From: Clostridiaceae bacterium M8S5
GTDB lineage: Bacteria; Bacillota; Clostridia; Tissierellales; MCWD3
Length of the DNA: 64,000 nucleotides
Reading direction: 5' to 3'
NCBI GenBank assembly: GCA_029227815.1
Contig: CP118523.1
Location: 3,720,001-3,784,000, forward strand
Of this stretch, positions 54,013-63,076 are shown in pieces. The translations under genes and the position numbers were made by a program. How positions within the stretch are numbered: position 1 is the first letter of the stretch; each line of letters begins with the position of its first letter. A model generated the notes under the pieces. The model did not search any database, had not been told where the DNA came from, and saw only the letters and a program-made list of their open reading frames with translations.

Positions 54013-54165
54013 TAAAATATGGAACTTTTTATATGTGCTCTTTATCTATAAAATGTTAACTAATTTATTTTAAGTATTTTTATAACATTAATAATATAAT
54101 TTGTAACAAAATATATTTTTTGTAAAATATGGAACTTTTTAGGCACGTTCATTATCTATAAAGTA
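54013..54165 (+). promoter_or_regulatory. Duplicated promoter-like block upstream of the RiPP cluster
   Basis: Two copies exactly 110 bp apart (54013 and 54123) share TAAAATATGGAACTTTTTA, then 9-11 diverged bases, then TTATCTATAAA and a third short match AACTAATT. Conserved blocks separated by a variable spacer look like paired -35/-10 elements (GGAAC as in ECF promoters) or repeated activator sites. The remainder of 53859-54377 is AT-rich without a gene. Confidence 0.5.
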
Positions 54166-54377
54166 CAAAACTAATTCATGTATTTGTATTATGCTAGACA
54201 TTTTAATTTCGAAGACTTTAGTTATTGATAACATCATTACGTTAATTGATTAATTGTATAAATTCAGATTATGATATATCTTTTGGTTATTATCATAGCT
54301 GTTTTATAAAAATATGCCAGTGTGATTTTAGTACCACAAAATTAGTTTCTGGCTAAAAAATGAAAGGGGGTTTGAAT

Positions 54378-54500
54378 ATGTTTGAATTACAAGTAGCTAG
54401 TATGTCAGTAGATACTGATTGTAGTTGTACTGGAAGTTGTGGTTGTGGCGATGGCTCTGGTAGAGGTCAAGGTTCTGGTAAAATAGAAATTAGCCGTTAA
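54378..54500 (+). CDS. Cys/Gly-rich RiPP precursor peptide
   Basis: A 40-residue peptide, ATG seven bases after AAAGGGGG. The first 14 residues ('MFELQVASMSVDTD') look like a short leader; the rest begins 'CSCTGSCGCG' (cysteines 15, 17, 21 and 23), continues with a glycine/serine-rich 'DGSGRGQGSG' and ends 'KIEISR'. A radical SAM-SPASM enzyme with a PqqD-like N terminus and an ABC exporter follow on the same strand. This is the typical makeup of a thioether-forming (sactipeptide/ranthipeptide-like) RiPP cluster. The precursor does not fit the SCIFF pattern (six Cys in 45). Confidence 0.82.
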   Translation: MFELQVASMSVDTDCSCTGSCGCGDGSGRGQGSGKIEISR

Positions 54501-54514
54501 AACTTTTGATCCTT

Positions 54515-54546
54515 GAGGTTGCAAGTATTATAATGCTTGCAACTTC
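54515..54546 (+). terminator. Hairpin between RiPP precursor and maturase
   Basis: GAGGTTGCAAG / CTTGCAACTTC, 11 bp with one G-U pair, 10-base loop, no T run. Positioned 15 bases after the precursor stop; such hairpins usually protect the abundant precursor mRNA or partly attenuate read-through into the enzyme genes. Confidence 0.6.
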
Positions 54547-54602
54547 AATGCCTATAAGCATAATCAACTATTTTATTATTTCTAGAAGGAGAGAGATAGC
54601 TT

Positions 54603-55910
54603 ATGTTAAAAAAAGTTTATTATGATGACAAAATGCTTTTTTTAAAAAGAAATAAAGACCACGTTATTGTTTCACCTGAAAATTTTTCATACATAAAAGT
54701 CAATGAAGAATTAAAATTCTTAATCACTAGTATTATGGAGAATGATGGGCAAATTGAACTAGATGAATTGTCAGATAAAATCCTACATAAATTTAGCAAA
54801 AAAGCTACACCACAAGAAATCTCTGTTCAAATTAATAAATTAATAGATACTCATATATTCTTTCAAAAACATGAAGATTTAATCTTAAATAAAAACAATT
54901 CAATAAAAGAAAACTATAAAAATATAGATAATAATCCAAAGGAAGCATATATTCATATGTCTTTAAGGTGTAATTTGAATTGTAGTTATTGCTATAATAA
55001 GGAAAACATTAATAATGGTCAACATGAATTAGATACTAAAACATGGATTGATATCATAAAAACACTTCAAAACGAAGGAATCGATCATTTCATTTTTACT
55101 GGCGGAGAACCTTTGATACGTGATGATATAGTTGATATCTTGAAAATTGCTAAAACTTCAAATACTAAAACTGGCTTGTTAACAAATGGAACTTTATTAT
55201 ATAATAAGTTTGAAGAAGTTATGCCTTATTTAGATTATGTAACTTTAAGTTTAGACAGTTTAAATGAAATGACAAACACTTTAAATAGAGGTCAATTCGG
55301 ATTTAAAAGCATACTAACTTTACTAGAAAGGGCTTCTAAAGATTCTAAAGACAAAGTATCAGTAAGATCTGTAATAACTAAAAATAATGTTGCTGAAATA
55401 GAGCAATTTCATAAAATTATAAAAGACAAATATGGCCTTAGAACAACTAGCGTTGGGTACTTGCCAAATAAGTTTGATGAAATTAATAAGTATGTTCATT
55501 ACGATGATAGTACTTGTAATGGATCAAATATAGGAATTAGAATTAAGCCTTGCGGTGCTTGTACTAATCTAATCGCTATAGGTCCAGAAGGAAATATATA
55601 CCCCTGCCAATGTCTTATTTCAAAAGAAAATACTATAGGCAATATTTTAAATGATAATTGGAAACAGCAAGTTAGTGATTCACGTATTACAAAATTATTT
55701 AAGAATTTAACTGTAGATGATATTGAGTATTGTAAAGATTGTGAAATACGATATTTTTGTGGTGGTGGCTGCAGAGCATTGGCACATAATATATATGGCG
55801 ATATGAGTGAAGCGGTAAAATTTTTGTGTGAATTCCAAAAGAAAAGAGTTAGAAACATACTAACTAGCTCAAATTTTAAATGGGAAGATTTTAATCATCA
55901 GCATTTCTAG
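54603..55910 (+). CDS. Radical SAM-SPASM peptide maturase with RRE-like N terminus
   Basis: A 435-residue enzyme. Residues about 1-95 resemble a PqqD-like winged-helix recognition element that would bind the precursor leader. The radical SAM core starts at 'HMSLRCNLNCSYCYN' (C123, C127, C130), with 'FTGGEPLIRDD'. The C-terminal SPASM region has 'CGACTNLIAIGPEGNIYPCQC', 'CKDCEIRYFCGGGCRAL' and 'CEFQKKR', enough cysteines for two auxiliary [4Fe-4S] clusters. Predicted to make carbon-sulfur or other radical-based links in the adjacent Cys-rich peptide. AAGGAGAG precedes the ATG. Confidence 0.92.
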   Translation: MLKKVYYDDKMLFLKRNKDHVIVSPENFSYIKVNEELKFLITSIMENDGQIELDELSDKILHKFSKKATPQEISVQINKLIDTHIFFQKHEDLILNKNNSIKENYKNIDNNPKEAYIHMSLRCNLNCSYCYNKENINNGQHELDTKTWIDIIKTLQNEGIDHFIFTGGEPLIRDDIVDILKIAKTSNTKTGLLTNGTLLYNKFEEVMPYLDYVTLSLDSLNEMTNTLNRGQFGFKSILTLLERASKDSKDKVSVRSVITKNNVAEIEQFHKIIKDKYGLRTTSVGYLPNKFDEINKYVHYDDSTCNGSNIGIRIKPCGACTNLIAIGPEGNIYPCQCLISKENTIGNILNDNWKQQVSDSRITKLFKNLTVDDIEYCKDCEIRYFCGGGCRALAHNIYGDMSEAVKFLCEFQKKRVRNILTSSNFKWEDFNHQHF

Positions 55911-55945
55911 AAAATTGATTAGTTTTATATGAAAGGCGTGATATT

Positions 55946-57640
55946 GTGGGTTTTTTTAAAAGATATATTAGTGCATATTTAAAATATATACTAACATTTA
56001 TTATTCTAGTGGCTAGCATATCTGTTTTAGAATTTTTGCTCCCTTTGCTTATACGAGAAATTTTCTCTAAAATAGAATTAAAGCACACCCTTAACATTAC
56101 AAACTTTTTATTAAAATATTTCTTAATATACATCTTACTGTATGTTTTAAAGGGTGTATTTGATATATTACGTTTGAAATTTTCTCTATATTTTAAGACA
56201 AAAGAAAGTGAACATCTATTTTTAAAATTGTTCAAGGTAGAATATAGATATTTTACTCAAAACGATCCTACATATTATGTTAGTAGGATTAAAAGCAGTG
56301 TAAATGTAATATTTAACATTATAGGTCACAATATTTCTAGAGCAACAATAGCTATAATAGTAATGATTTTAAGCTTATATTTTATGTTTAAGATAGATAT
56401 TATTTTGTCTATACTGTTATTCATTATAATACCTCTTAACTATTATGGATATAAATTACTTAACAACTCTTTAATGAGCAAAAGTGAAAAAGCACAAAAA
56501 ATATGCGCTGAAAACTACAAAAACATGGTTAGTGTAGTACAAAATATAGAACATATAAAGCAATGCTACAAATACAACGTTTTTTCAAATATTGTGGGCA
56601 ACTATATAAATGAATCCGAACATTGCAACAATAGGTTAAATGTGATTGCTCATCTTGGAAGTTTGTCTATAACTTTTTTATTAAACATTATGAGAAATGC
56701 AATTTTATTGGTAGTTGTGTATATGTATTATAAAAATAAAATTAGATTTAGTGATATTTTATTTATAGAATTAATTATGAATATATTCTCTTCTTATTTG
56801 TCTGAATTCACAAGTTTAAATTTGGGATTGAGAGATGTAAAAGTAGCTCTTAATTTTATAAAAACAGAAATATTAGATAAAGAGGAGACCAATTTAGGTA
56901 ATAAAGCACTTACAAATATTGATATTATAGAATTCAATATTGATAAATTTGCATATAACAGTAAAACTATTTTAAATGATATCACCTTTAAAATAAGAAA
57001 AGGCGAAAGAATAGGTATAGTTGGTAAATCAGGGTGTGGAAAATCTACTTTGGTCAAATTATTGATGAGATTCTTCGATGTGAATTCTATAAATATTAAC
57101 AATGTAAATATTAAAGACTATAATTTAAAATCTTTAAGAAATAAATTTTATATGATATCTCAAAGAGTTGCATTATTTCCTGGCACTATTAGGGAAAATA
57201 TTACGTACGGTTTAGAAACGTATGATGAAAAATTACTTAAAACTATATTAGATAAGAATTTTTTAAAATATTTTGGTGTTTTTGAACATGGAATAGATAC
57301 AGTTATAAAAGAGAATGGTTCTAATCTTTCCGGTGGTGAAAAACAAAGGATTGCTATCGCTAGAATGATAATGTACAATCCAGATGTTATCGTTTTTGAT
57401 GAATCGACTTCGTCTTTAGATTATTGTTCTGAAAATGAAGTTTTTGAAGAAATAGAAGAATATTTAAACGATAAAATTGTTATTATAGTAACTCATAGAA
57501 TCAATGTAATAACTCAATGTGATAATATTTTTATGATTGAAAATGGTAAAATATTAGATAACGGTAGCTATGAAGAACTTCTTAAAACATCGACATCGTT
57601 TAAAGAACATTTTAACAAGAAAGATACAGCAAATGCCTAA
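55946..57640 (+). CDS. ABC exporter (TMD-NBD) for the modified peptide
   Basis: A 564-residue half-transporter, six-helix domain (about 1-320) plus ATPase with Walker A 'VGKSGCGKSTLVKLLMRFF', signature 'NLSGGEKQRIAIARMI', Walker B 'VIVFDESTSSLD' with glutamate, H-loop 'VTHRINVI'. All motifs intact, so it can act as a homodimer. There is no N-terminal C39 leader-peptidase domain and no GG site in the precursor, so leader removal must use another protease or not occur. GTG start; 35 bases downstream of the maturase gene. Confidence 0.88.
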   Translation: MGFFKRYISAYLKYILTFIILVASISVLEFLLPLLIREIFSKIELKHTLNITNFLLKYFLIYILLYVLKGVFDILRLKFSLYFKTKESEHLFLKLFKVEYRYFTQNDPTYYVSRIKSSVNVIFNIIGHNISRATIAIIVMILSLYFMFKIDIILSILLFIIIPLNYYGYKLLNNSLMSKSEKAQKICAENYKNMVSVVQNIEHIKQCYKYNVFSNIVGNYINESEHCNNRLNVIAHLGSLSITFLLNIMRNAILLVVVYMYYKNKIRFSDILFIELIMNIFSSYLSEFTSLNLGLRDVKVALNFIKTEILDKEETNLGNKALTNIDIIEFNIDKFAYNSKTILNDITFKIRKGERIGIVGKSGCGKSTLVKLLMRFFDVNSININNVNIKDYNLKSLRNKFYMISQRVALFPGTIRENITYGLETYDEKLLKTILDKNFLKYFGVFEHGIDTVIKENGSNLSGGEKQRIAIARMIMYNPDVIVFDESTSSLDYCSENEVFEEIEEYLNDKIVIIVTHRINVITQCDNIFMIENGKILDNGSYEELLKTSTSFKEHFNKKDTANA

Positions 57641-57780
57641 TGACCGCAAAAATTTACTAAATAAGATTATATCGCTACTATTTAATTTAACAATGAGTAA
57701 GTTATAATATGTTTAAACATAACATCATAAAATAAAATAATAATAATGTTTAAATCAGTTATCTACATATTGGAATCATC

Positions 57781-57824
57781 AAAAATGACCATCAGCTATT
57801 GGATTTAGCTATATGGCCATTTTT
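57781..57824. terminator. Terminator of the RiPP operon / GH18 gene
   Basis: AAAAATGnCCAT..AGCTA / TAGCTA.ATGGCCATTTTT stem with A and T runs on both sides, between the convergent RiPP exporter and GH18 genes. Confidence 0.8.
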
Positions 57825-57870
57825 ACTATGATTAAAATTTAATTTTTATGACAGCTTCACGTATTATAAA

Positions 57871-59865
57871 TTACTTTTTTAATTCTTTTTTTATAATTCC
57901 CCATACTTCAGGTGTTTCAAAGCCTTTTCTCCAGCAAGCTACTCCTGCTAAACCGTATTCATCTACTAAGGCTGCTTTAAGCTGTATTGATTTAGAATCT
58001 TCTATCCATATTCTATATCTCTTTCCATTTTCGCGATACTCAACATAGTACTGACCAACATCATCTAGCCACTTTGGTGTAAGGCTATATTGCATAATTT
58101 TATCGTTTACTGATTGCATAGATAATGATTTTGCTTTAACTTTTACTTTCCCATTTTTCAATGTTGTCTCTTCCCACACTCTGGTATAGAAAGGTATCCC
58201 TACTAGTAGCTTTTCTTTTGGTACTAACTCCATTGTTTGCTGCATACCTTTTTTAACCCATCCTATAGATGCTACTGAGCCACTTTTAGGGCTAGATGCC
58301 CAATGTTCATCATATGTCATAATCATGCAATAATCAACTATTTGTCCTATTTTTTTTCTATCTAAAAATTTAGACCATGTTAAGCTTCCTTCTGGCACAG
58401 TCATGTCTATAGATACAACTAGATTACTTTCTTTAAATGCGGTAGTCATATCTTTTATAAAGGCTGTAAAAAGTGCTTTATCTTCATAATATACATTTTC
58501 AAAGTCAATATTTATTCCATCCAAATCATATAAACTTGCATAGACTAAAAGTTGTTTTATTACGTTTTCTTGCGCTTTTTTATTTATCAATATTTCATGA
58601 GTTAAGTCCTTGTTAAAGCTGTTGCTTACAAGTCCCCACACTTTATATCCTTTTTTGTGAGCTTCTTTCACATAGTCAAACGAAGCCTTGTTCTTAACAT
58701 ATCCAGTCTTATCTGTTATAGCAAACCATGTAGGCGATACTACATCTAACCCATCAATTTTTTCTTCTTCTTTTAAGTTTGGTGAATTCAAACTAACTTG
58801 AACCCATGCTAAGCCTATCTTCCCATCAGGTTTGTAAGGCTGCTTTAATACATTTAAATTAGTTGTATTGTCAGTGTTATCAATACCTGTTTGACCACTT
58901 TCACCTGTTTTATCTATTTTTGAATTTATTACAAAACCTATTTTCCCATTTTGATTTTTTACTTTACTCCATTTCTCTCCTTCTTCAAATATAATTACTT
59001 TGTCTCCCTTAGACAATCTATCTATTCTTTCTGAAAAAGAAGATTGTTTTAATCTCATAGATGTGTTTCTGTTTATTATACCTACTTGATTTAGTTGACC
59101 ACCATTATCTTTCTGATTTAATGCGTTTAAATCAGTTGTGTCTTCGTTATCTAAACCTGTTTGACTATCTTGACCTATCCTGTCTATTTTTGATTTTATT
59201 ACAAAACCTACTTTTCCATTTTGAGTCTTTATTTTACTCCATTTCTCTCCTTCTTCAAATATAGTTACTTTATCTCCCTTAGACAATGTATCTATTTTTT
59301 CTGAAAAAGAAGATTGTGTTAATCTCAAAGATGTGTTTCTGTTTATTATACCTACTTGATTTGCTTGATTTGGTTGATCTACTTTATCTGTCTGTGTAAA
59401 CTGAATATTTGTGTCTATGTTTAAGACATTACGCGATTGGTTATATTGCATTTTTATTCTGAGTAACTTGCCCATATCTAAAATATCTATGTAGTTAATT
59501 TCTTCTTTATTTGATAATAAAAAGTTTATAGATACTCCATTTTCTATCCTCTTATTTGATAATTTGCTTGGCAATGTAAACTTTGGATTTGGGAAATTTA
59601 CTATTAAAGTTTTGCTCTCCTCGTTAACTATAGAATCCTGATGTAAGTACTTAACGAATATATCAACAGGAATATATATGTTGTCCTCTTCAACAATAGC
59701 ACGTCCAACATCATCTATTAGTTTACCATCTATACTTATTCTTGTTTCTTCATACGATGCTGCATACGCATCATTTGTCAGCTCCATAAATAAAGCTCTT
59801 ATTCCTACTGCTAATCCTGCTATTATAAAAACAAACCCTATTATTAATTTTATTTTTTTATTCAT
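57871..59865 (-). CDS. GH18 glycosidase with Cu-amine-oxidase-N and duplicated SH3 domains
   Basis: A 664-residue exported protein: membrane anchor or signal (about 5-27), copper amine oxidase-like N domain (about 40-155), two bacterial SH3 domains (172-229 and 262-319) that are nearly identical, linker, then a GH18 barrel (about 345-664) with catalytic motif 'DGINIDFE' (E456) and 'MTYDEHW'. Related to SleL/YaaH-type cortex fragment hydrolases and sporulation YdhD-like proteins; probably acts on peptidoglycan or other GlcNAc polymers at the cell or spore surface. GGGGATGG precedes the ATG. Confidence 0.88.
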   Translation of the reverse strand: MNKKIKLIIGFVFIIAGLAVGIRALFMELTNDAYAASYEETRISIDGKLIDDVGRAIVEEDNIYIPVDIFVKYLHQDSIVNEESKTLIVNFPNPKFTLPSKLSNKRIENGVSINFLLSNKEEINYIDILDMGKLLRIKMQYNQSRNVLNIDTNIQFTQTDKVDQPNQANQVGIINRNTSLRLTQSSFSEKIDTLSKGDKVTIFEEGEKWSKIKTQNGKVGFVIKSKIDRIGQDSQTGLDNEDTTDLNALNQKDNGGQLNQVGIINRNTSMRLKQSSFSERIDRLSKGDKVIIFEEGEKWSKVKNQNGKIGFVINSKIDKTGESGQTGIDNTDNTTNLNVLKQPYKPDGKIGLAWVQVSLNSPNLKEEEKIDGLDVVSPTWFAITDKTGYVKNKASFDYVKEAHKKGYKVWGLVSNSFNKDLTHEILINKKAQENVIKQLLVYASLYDLDGINIDFENVYYEDKALFTAFIKDMTTAFKESNLVVSIDMTVPEGSLTWSKFLDRKKIGQIVDYCMIMTYDEHWASSPKSGSVASIGWVKKGMQQTMELVPKEKLLVGIPFYTRVWEETTLKNGKVKVKAKSLSMQSVNDKIMQYSLTPKWLDDVGQYYVEYRENGKRYRIWIEDSKSIQLKAALVDEYGLAGVACWRKGFETPEVWGIIKKELKK

Positions 59866-59887
59866 ACCATCCCCACTTTTATGATTA

Positions 59888-60253
59888 TTACTTTTCTATA
59901 ATTTCTATCCGTTCTCCACTTAAGCCTTTGAAAAATACTAGCTTCTTTCCATTCAACATTTTAGGTTCTGTTAAAAATTCTATATTAGCCCTACTTTTTA
60001 TACTTACTATCTCTTTATCTAAATCATCTACATAAAATGCAATATGATCAATTGGGCCTCTTTCTCTATATGTATAATCCATATTTTTATACTGGATTAA
60101 CTCCACTTTACTACTTCCCGTATCTAACAGCACCATTTTTAGCCTATCTGTTTCAAGTTCGCTATGTAATGCTAGATTTAATACTTTCATATAGAATTCT
60201 TTGGATTTATAAATATCTTTTACGACAATACACGTATGAGCTAATTCGTACAT
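59888..60253 (-). CDS. VOC family protein (glyoxalase/bleomycin-resistance fold)
   Basis: A 121-residue single-module VOC protein: 'MYELAHTCIVVKDIYKSKEFYMKVLNL' (metal-ligand His7), 'ERGPIDHIAFYVDDLDKEI' (His about 70), 'GLSGERIEIIE' with the C-terminal glutamate. These residues fit a lactoylglutathione-lyase-like metal site. Substrate not predictable. GGGAGG before the ATG; 22 bases upstream of the GH18 gene on the same strand. Confidence 0.88.
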   Translation of the reverse strand: MYELAHTCIVVKDIYKSKEFYMKVLNLALHSELETDRLKMVLLDTGSSKVELIQYKNMDYTYRERGPIDHIAFYVDDLDKEIVSIKSRANIEFLTEPKMLNGKKLVFFKGLSGERIEIIEK

Positions 60254-60672
60254 CTTCTACCTCCCTTCTATAATACTGTCCTTATATTCTATTTAACCAC
60301 ATATAAACTGTTTTTTCACTACTTTTTTTGATTTGTAAAACTCTTGTAAAATAAACCTCTGTTTTTTTGTTTAAAGTTAATATAAAATAGTACCAATGAC
60401 TCATACTTCTCTTGAATGGAATAAGTTTTTCCTAAAAATAAAGGGCAAATCTTATAGCTTTTGGTTATTAAGATTTCCTAATAACAAAAAAACATATCCT
60501 ATTTCTTAAGGTCCCCGATAAGAGCTTGTTTCTAGAATTTTATAAAATCGTATTAGAAACAAACTACTTAAATTTGCTCTCCAGAAAAACGGATATGCTT
60601 CAATGAATTGTAACAATGTACTTAAACGAAGGAAAATCTTCTGTTTTTTTATGTTGTTAGACTTTTATCATC
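60254..60672. other. 419-base gap without a gene
   Basis: No ORF with a ribosome binding site. Two AT-rich inverted repeats: TTGTTTCTA / TTAGAAACAA enclosing the palindrome ATTTTATAAAAT (near 60527-60563), and GTTATTA / TAATAAC (near 60463-60486). No T runs in terminator position. Confidence 0.5.
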
Positions 60673-60915
60673 TTATATCTTAAATAAATACCAAAGACAA
60701 GTATCTATCTCATACTTCAACTCATATCTTATATGTCCTTTATTAGTGCAAACAAAAACTATCCTTCTATTGCCTGCAAGTTTCTCCTCATACACCTTAT
60801 CTATCACGTCAATTTTGACTGTTTTATCATCATATTTGAACTTGTATGGTATTATTTTATTTTTGTTAGATTCAAAAACTACAACTGTATCTATTGGTTT
60901 ATTTACTATCTTCAT
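60673..60915 (-). CDS. Small hypothetical protein downstream of dinB (DUF6504-like plan)
   Basis: An 80-residue beta-rich protein: 'KIIPYKFKYDDKTVKIDVID' and 'HIRYELKYEIDTCLWYLFKI'. The layout, RNA- or nucleotide-processing-like short beta barrel ending in 'YEL...W.L', recalls DUF6504 proteins that often accompany Y-family polymerases, and it lies downstream of dinB on the same strand. GAGAGGAT precedes the ATG. Assignment tentative. Confidence 0.6.
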   Translation of the reverse strand: MKIVNKPIDTVVVFESNKNKIIPYKFKYDDKTVKIDVIDKVYEEKLAGNRRIVFVCTNKGHIRYELKYEIDTCLWYLFKI

Positions 60916-61093
60916 AATCTAATCCTCTCTTAAACCTGAATATCCACCAGAAAATCAATAACTATACGACTACAGCATATTTATCAAAATTCAATAATAT
61001 TTCAGGGTAAACTTTATGTTTAAACAATAATAGAACTAACTCACAGTTTTAAACGTAGTCATGAGCATTTTGATAACGGGAAGTTTTGCAATT

Positions 61094-62350
61094 TTAAAGT
61101 AAACTAGACATCATAGTATATTCATCATTACTCCCCACTCCTCCTATCATATGGTTTAGATCACTGTTAACGAATACTCCTCTCTTGATTAAATCTTTTC
61201 CATATCTTTCTCTTAATCTATCAACTACTCTGTCTAAGGCCACGTTTTTTTGGTGATTTTTTTTGGTGAATATGCTGAGTTGTGAAAATTGCGAACTGCT
61301 TATATCACAAAGCCTTATTGTAAATTGCCTTAATGGTGTGCCATCCCATATCTCATCAAATACCTCTTTTGCTATTTGGTATATTTCAAAAGTTGAATCT
61401 GTAGGTGTGTATATCTTTCTTTGGTGGCTTTTGTATGAAAAATCACCGTTTTTAATACCTATATATATCAACCCTGTTTGCATATTTGCTTGCCTTAGTC
61501 TATTTGCTGCTGTTTCTACTAGACTTAATATTATTAAATATGCTGTCTGTTTATCACACACATCAAATTTTATAGTGCTTCCATTTCCTATACTTTTAAT
61601 TGGTATTTCTTCGTTCTTTTTTACATCTGAACTATCTTTACCCCATGCATATTGGTATATAAGCCTTCCATGTGATTTAAGTGTTTTTGATATAAATTCG
61701 TAATCACTATTTGCTAAATCTCCTATTGTCTGTATTCCTATTTTCTCTAACTTTTTTTTAGTTTGTCTTCCAACCATAAACAGCTTTGAAACTGGAAGTG
61801 GCCATAACTTCTTAGGTACTTCTCCTAGAAATATCGTATCTACTATATTTGGCTTTTTCAACTCTCCTGCCATTTTTGCAAGTAGTTTGTTTGAGGATAT
61901 TCCTATATTTACTGTAAATCCTAACTCTCTGTTTATTCTATCTTTTATATCATATGCTACCTTTATAGGCCCTCCAAAATAACTATCTAATCCTGTATAA
62001 TCCATAAAACATTCGTCTATACTGAACACTTCTATTTTGGGTGAATATTCACTTAAAATTTTCCTAAACGCTTTACTACTCTTTACGTATAAGTCATAAT
62101 TAGGAGGAACTACTTTTAGTTTTTTGCACTTTAACCTCGCTTCAAATAAACTCTCACCTGTTTTTATCCCCAGTTTTTTAGCTGGAATTGATTTTGCTAG
62201 CACTATACCTCTTCTTGATGATATATCTCCTCCTACTATTGCTGGTATATTTCTTATATCTTCTTCTATCCCTATTTGCTTGTTATATGCTGCTTGCCAT
62301 GAAAGAAAAGCTGAGTTAACATCAATATGCATTATTAATCTTGGTGACAT
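61094..62350 (-). CDS. dinB: DNA polymerase IV (Y family)
   Basis: A 418-residue translesion polymerase: 'IMHIDVNSAFLSWQAAY' (first catalytic Asp), 'VFSIDECFMDYTG' (second Asp-Glu), 'NIGISSNKLLAKMAGELKKP' and 'IGIQTIGDLANSDYEF' (HhH thumb) followed by a little-finger domain. The C-terminal tail after the little finger lacks a clear clamp motif. Preceded by a perfect SOS box and GGAAGG. Expected to be induced by DNA damage. Confidence 0.95.
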   Translation of the reverse strand: MSPRLIMHIDVNSAFLSWQAAYNKQIGIEEDIRNIPAIVGGDISSRRGIVLAKSIPAKKLGIKTGESLFEARLKCKKLKVVPPNYDLYVKSSKAFRKILSEYSPKIEVFSIDECFMDYTGLDSYFGGPIKVAYDIKDRINRELGFTVNIGISSNKLLAKMAGELKKPNIVDTIFLGEVPKKLWPLPVSKLFMVGRQTKKKLEKIGIQTIGDLANSDYEFISKTLKSHGRLIYQYAWGKDSSDVKKNEEIPIKSIGNGSTIKFDVCDKQTAYLIILSLVETAANRLRQANMQTGLIYIGIKNGDFSYKSHQRKIYTPTDSTFEIYQIAKEVFDEIWDGTPLRQFTIRLCDISSSQFSQLSIFTKKNHQKNVALDRVVDRLRERYGKDLIKRGVFVNSDLNHMIGGVGSNDEYTMMSSLL

Positions 62351-62364
62351 AAAACCATCCTTCC

Positions 62365-62378
62365 CGAACGTAAGTTCG
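62365..62378. promoter_or_regulatory. LexA (SOS) box upstream of dinB
   Basis: CGAACGTAAGTTCG: both half sites CGAAC / GTTCG are perfect for the Firmicute LexA box (CGAACN4GTTCG). It lies 15 bases before the dinB start, immediately downstream of an AT-rich TATAAT-like stretch. Confidence 0.9.
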
Positions 62379-62459
62379 CGTTTGTATTATTATATCACTC
62401 TGTCAAATATTTTAGAACTATTTTTATATTCCACTAATGTATATTTTTGTAAAAATAAA

Positions 62460-62488
62460 AACTAGCTCATTTTTTTATTGAGCTAGTT
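62460..62488. terminator. Terminator after the TSCPD gene
   Basis: AACTAGCTCA / TGAGCTAGTT, 10-bp perfect stem, with T and A runs on both sides; 17 bases after the stop of the minus-strand gene at 62506. Confidence 0.85.
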
Positions 62489-62505
62489 TTAGTCTTTTAT
62501 TCTTT

Positions 62506-62772
62506 TTATATTACTTTTACTTTTTCTCTCTCTAGCACTACTTGTAGCGCTGCTGCAAGTTGATCTGGACATGAAGTAGATTTTGGACCACATTTTATAT
62601 CTTTCAATCTACTTATTACTTCTTCTATTTTCATACCTTCTACCAATTTAGCAACTGCCTGAAGATTGCCAGGACAGCCTCCTGTAAATAAAACATTTTT
62701 TACTATGCCTTGTTCTACTTCAAATGTTATTTGCTTTGAGCATACTCCATTCGTCTTATAATTATACACCAT
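62506..62772 (-). CDS. TSCPD-domain small protein (TIGR03905 family)
   Basis: An 88-residue protein with 'NGVCSKQITFEVEQGIVKNV', 'FTGGCPGNLQAVAKLVEGM' and the eponymous 'STSCPDQLAAAL'. The domain also occurs at the C terminus of some ribonucleotide reductases, where its cysteines are thought to act in redox or metal binding; the stand-alone form has no proven role. ATG at 62772 is chosen because the family starts just before 'YxxxGVCS'; the ORF itself opens 18 codons earlier. AAAGGAG lies 12 bases upstream. Confidence 0.88.
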   Translation of the reverse strand: MVYNYKTNGVCSKQITFEVEQGIVKNVLFTGGCPGNLQAVAKLVEGMKIEEVISRLKDIKCGPKSTSCPDQLAAALQVVLEREKVKVI

Positions 62773-63076
62773 ATTTAAGTCAAACTCCTTTCGTAAGTAA
62801 TTTAATAATTTAACAGTTTTCTTCACATATTTTTATATTATAACATATATCAACCTTATCTACTATTAGTTTATGTTATTAATCATATAGTGTTTCTTAA
62901 ATGTTTCTTAAAAATAATTAAATTTCTACTTTTTGTATTTTAGATGTAGTAGTTAACTATACTTCTGCTTTAAACAACCAAAAATATCTTTTAATACAAA
63001 AAAATAGACATCCTATTATGTTATAATAAACATATCAATATCCAAATAATATTTGGAATATACAAGGAGTGATTAA

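Noticed and set aside
54013..54165. Possible short CRISPR-like array
   Set aside because: Only two repeats, with interior divergence and no cas genes; better explained as duplicated regulatory sites.
54378..54500. Precursor peptide as a SCIFF-type (six Cys in forty-five) peptide
   Set aside because: Only four cysteines, a different spacing and a Gly-rich tail; the maturase is not obviously the SCIFF maturase type.
60460..60565. Inverted repeats in the gap after the VOC gene as terminators or a riboswitch
   Set aside because: No T runs in the right place, no conserved riboswitch sequence recognised, and no gene oriented to be controlled.
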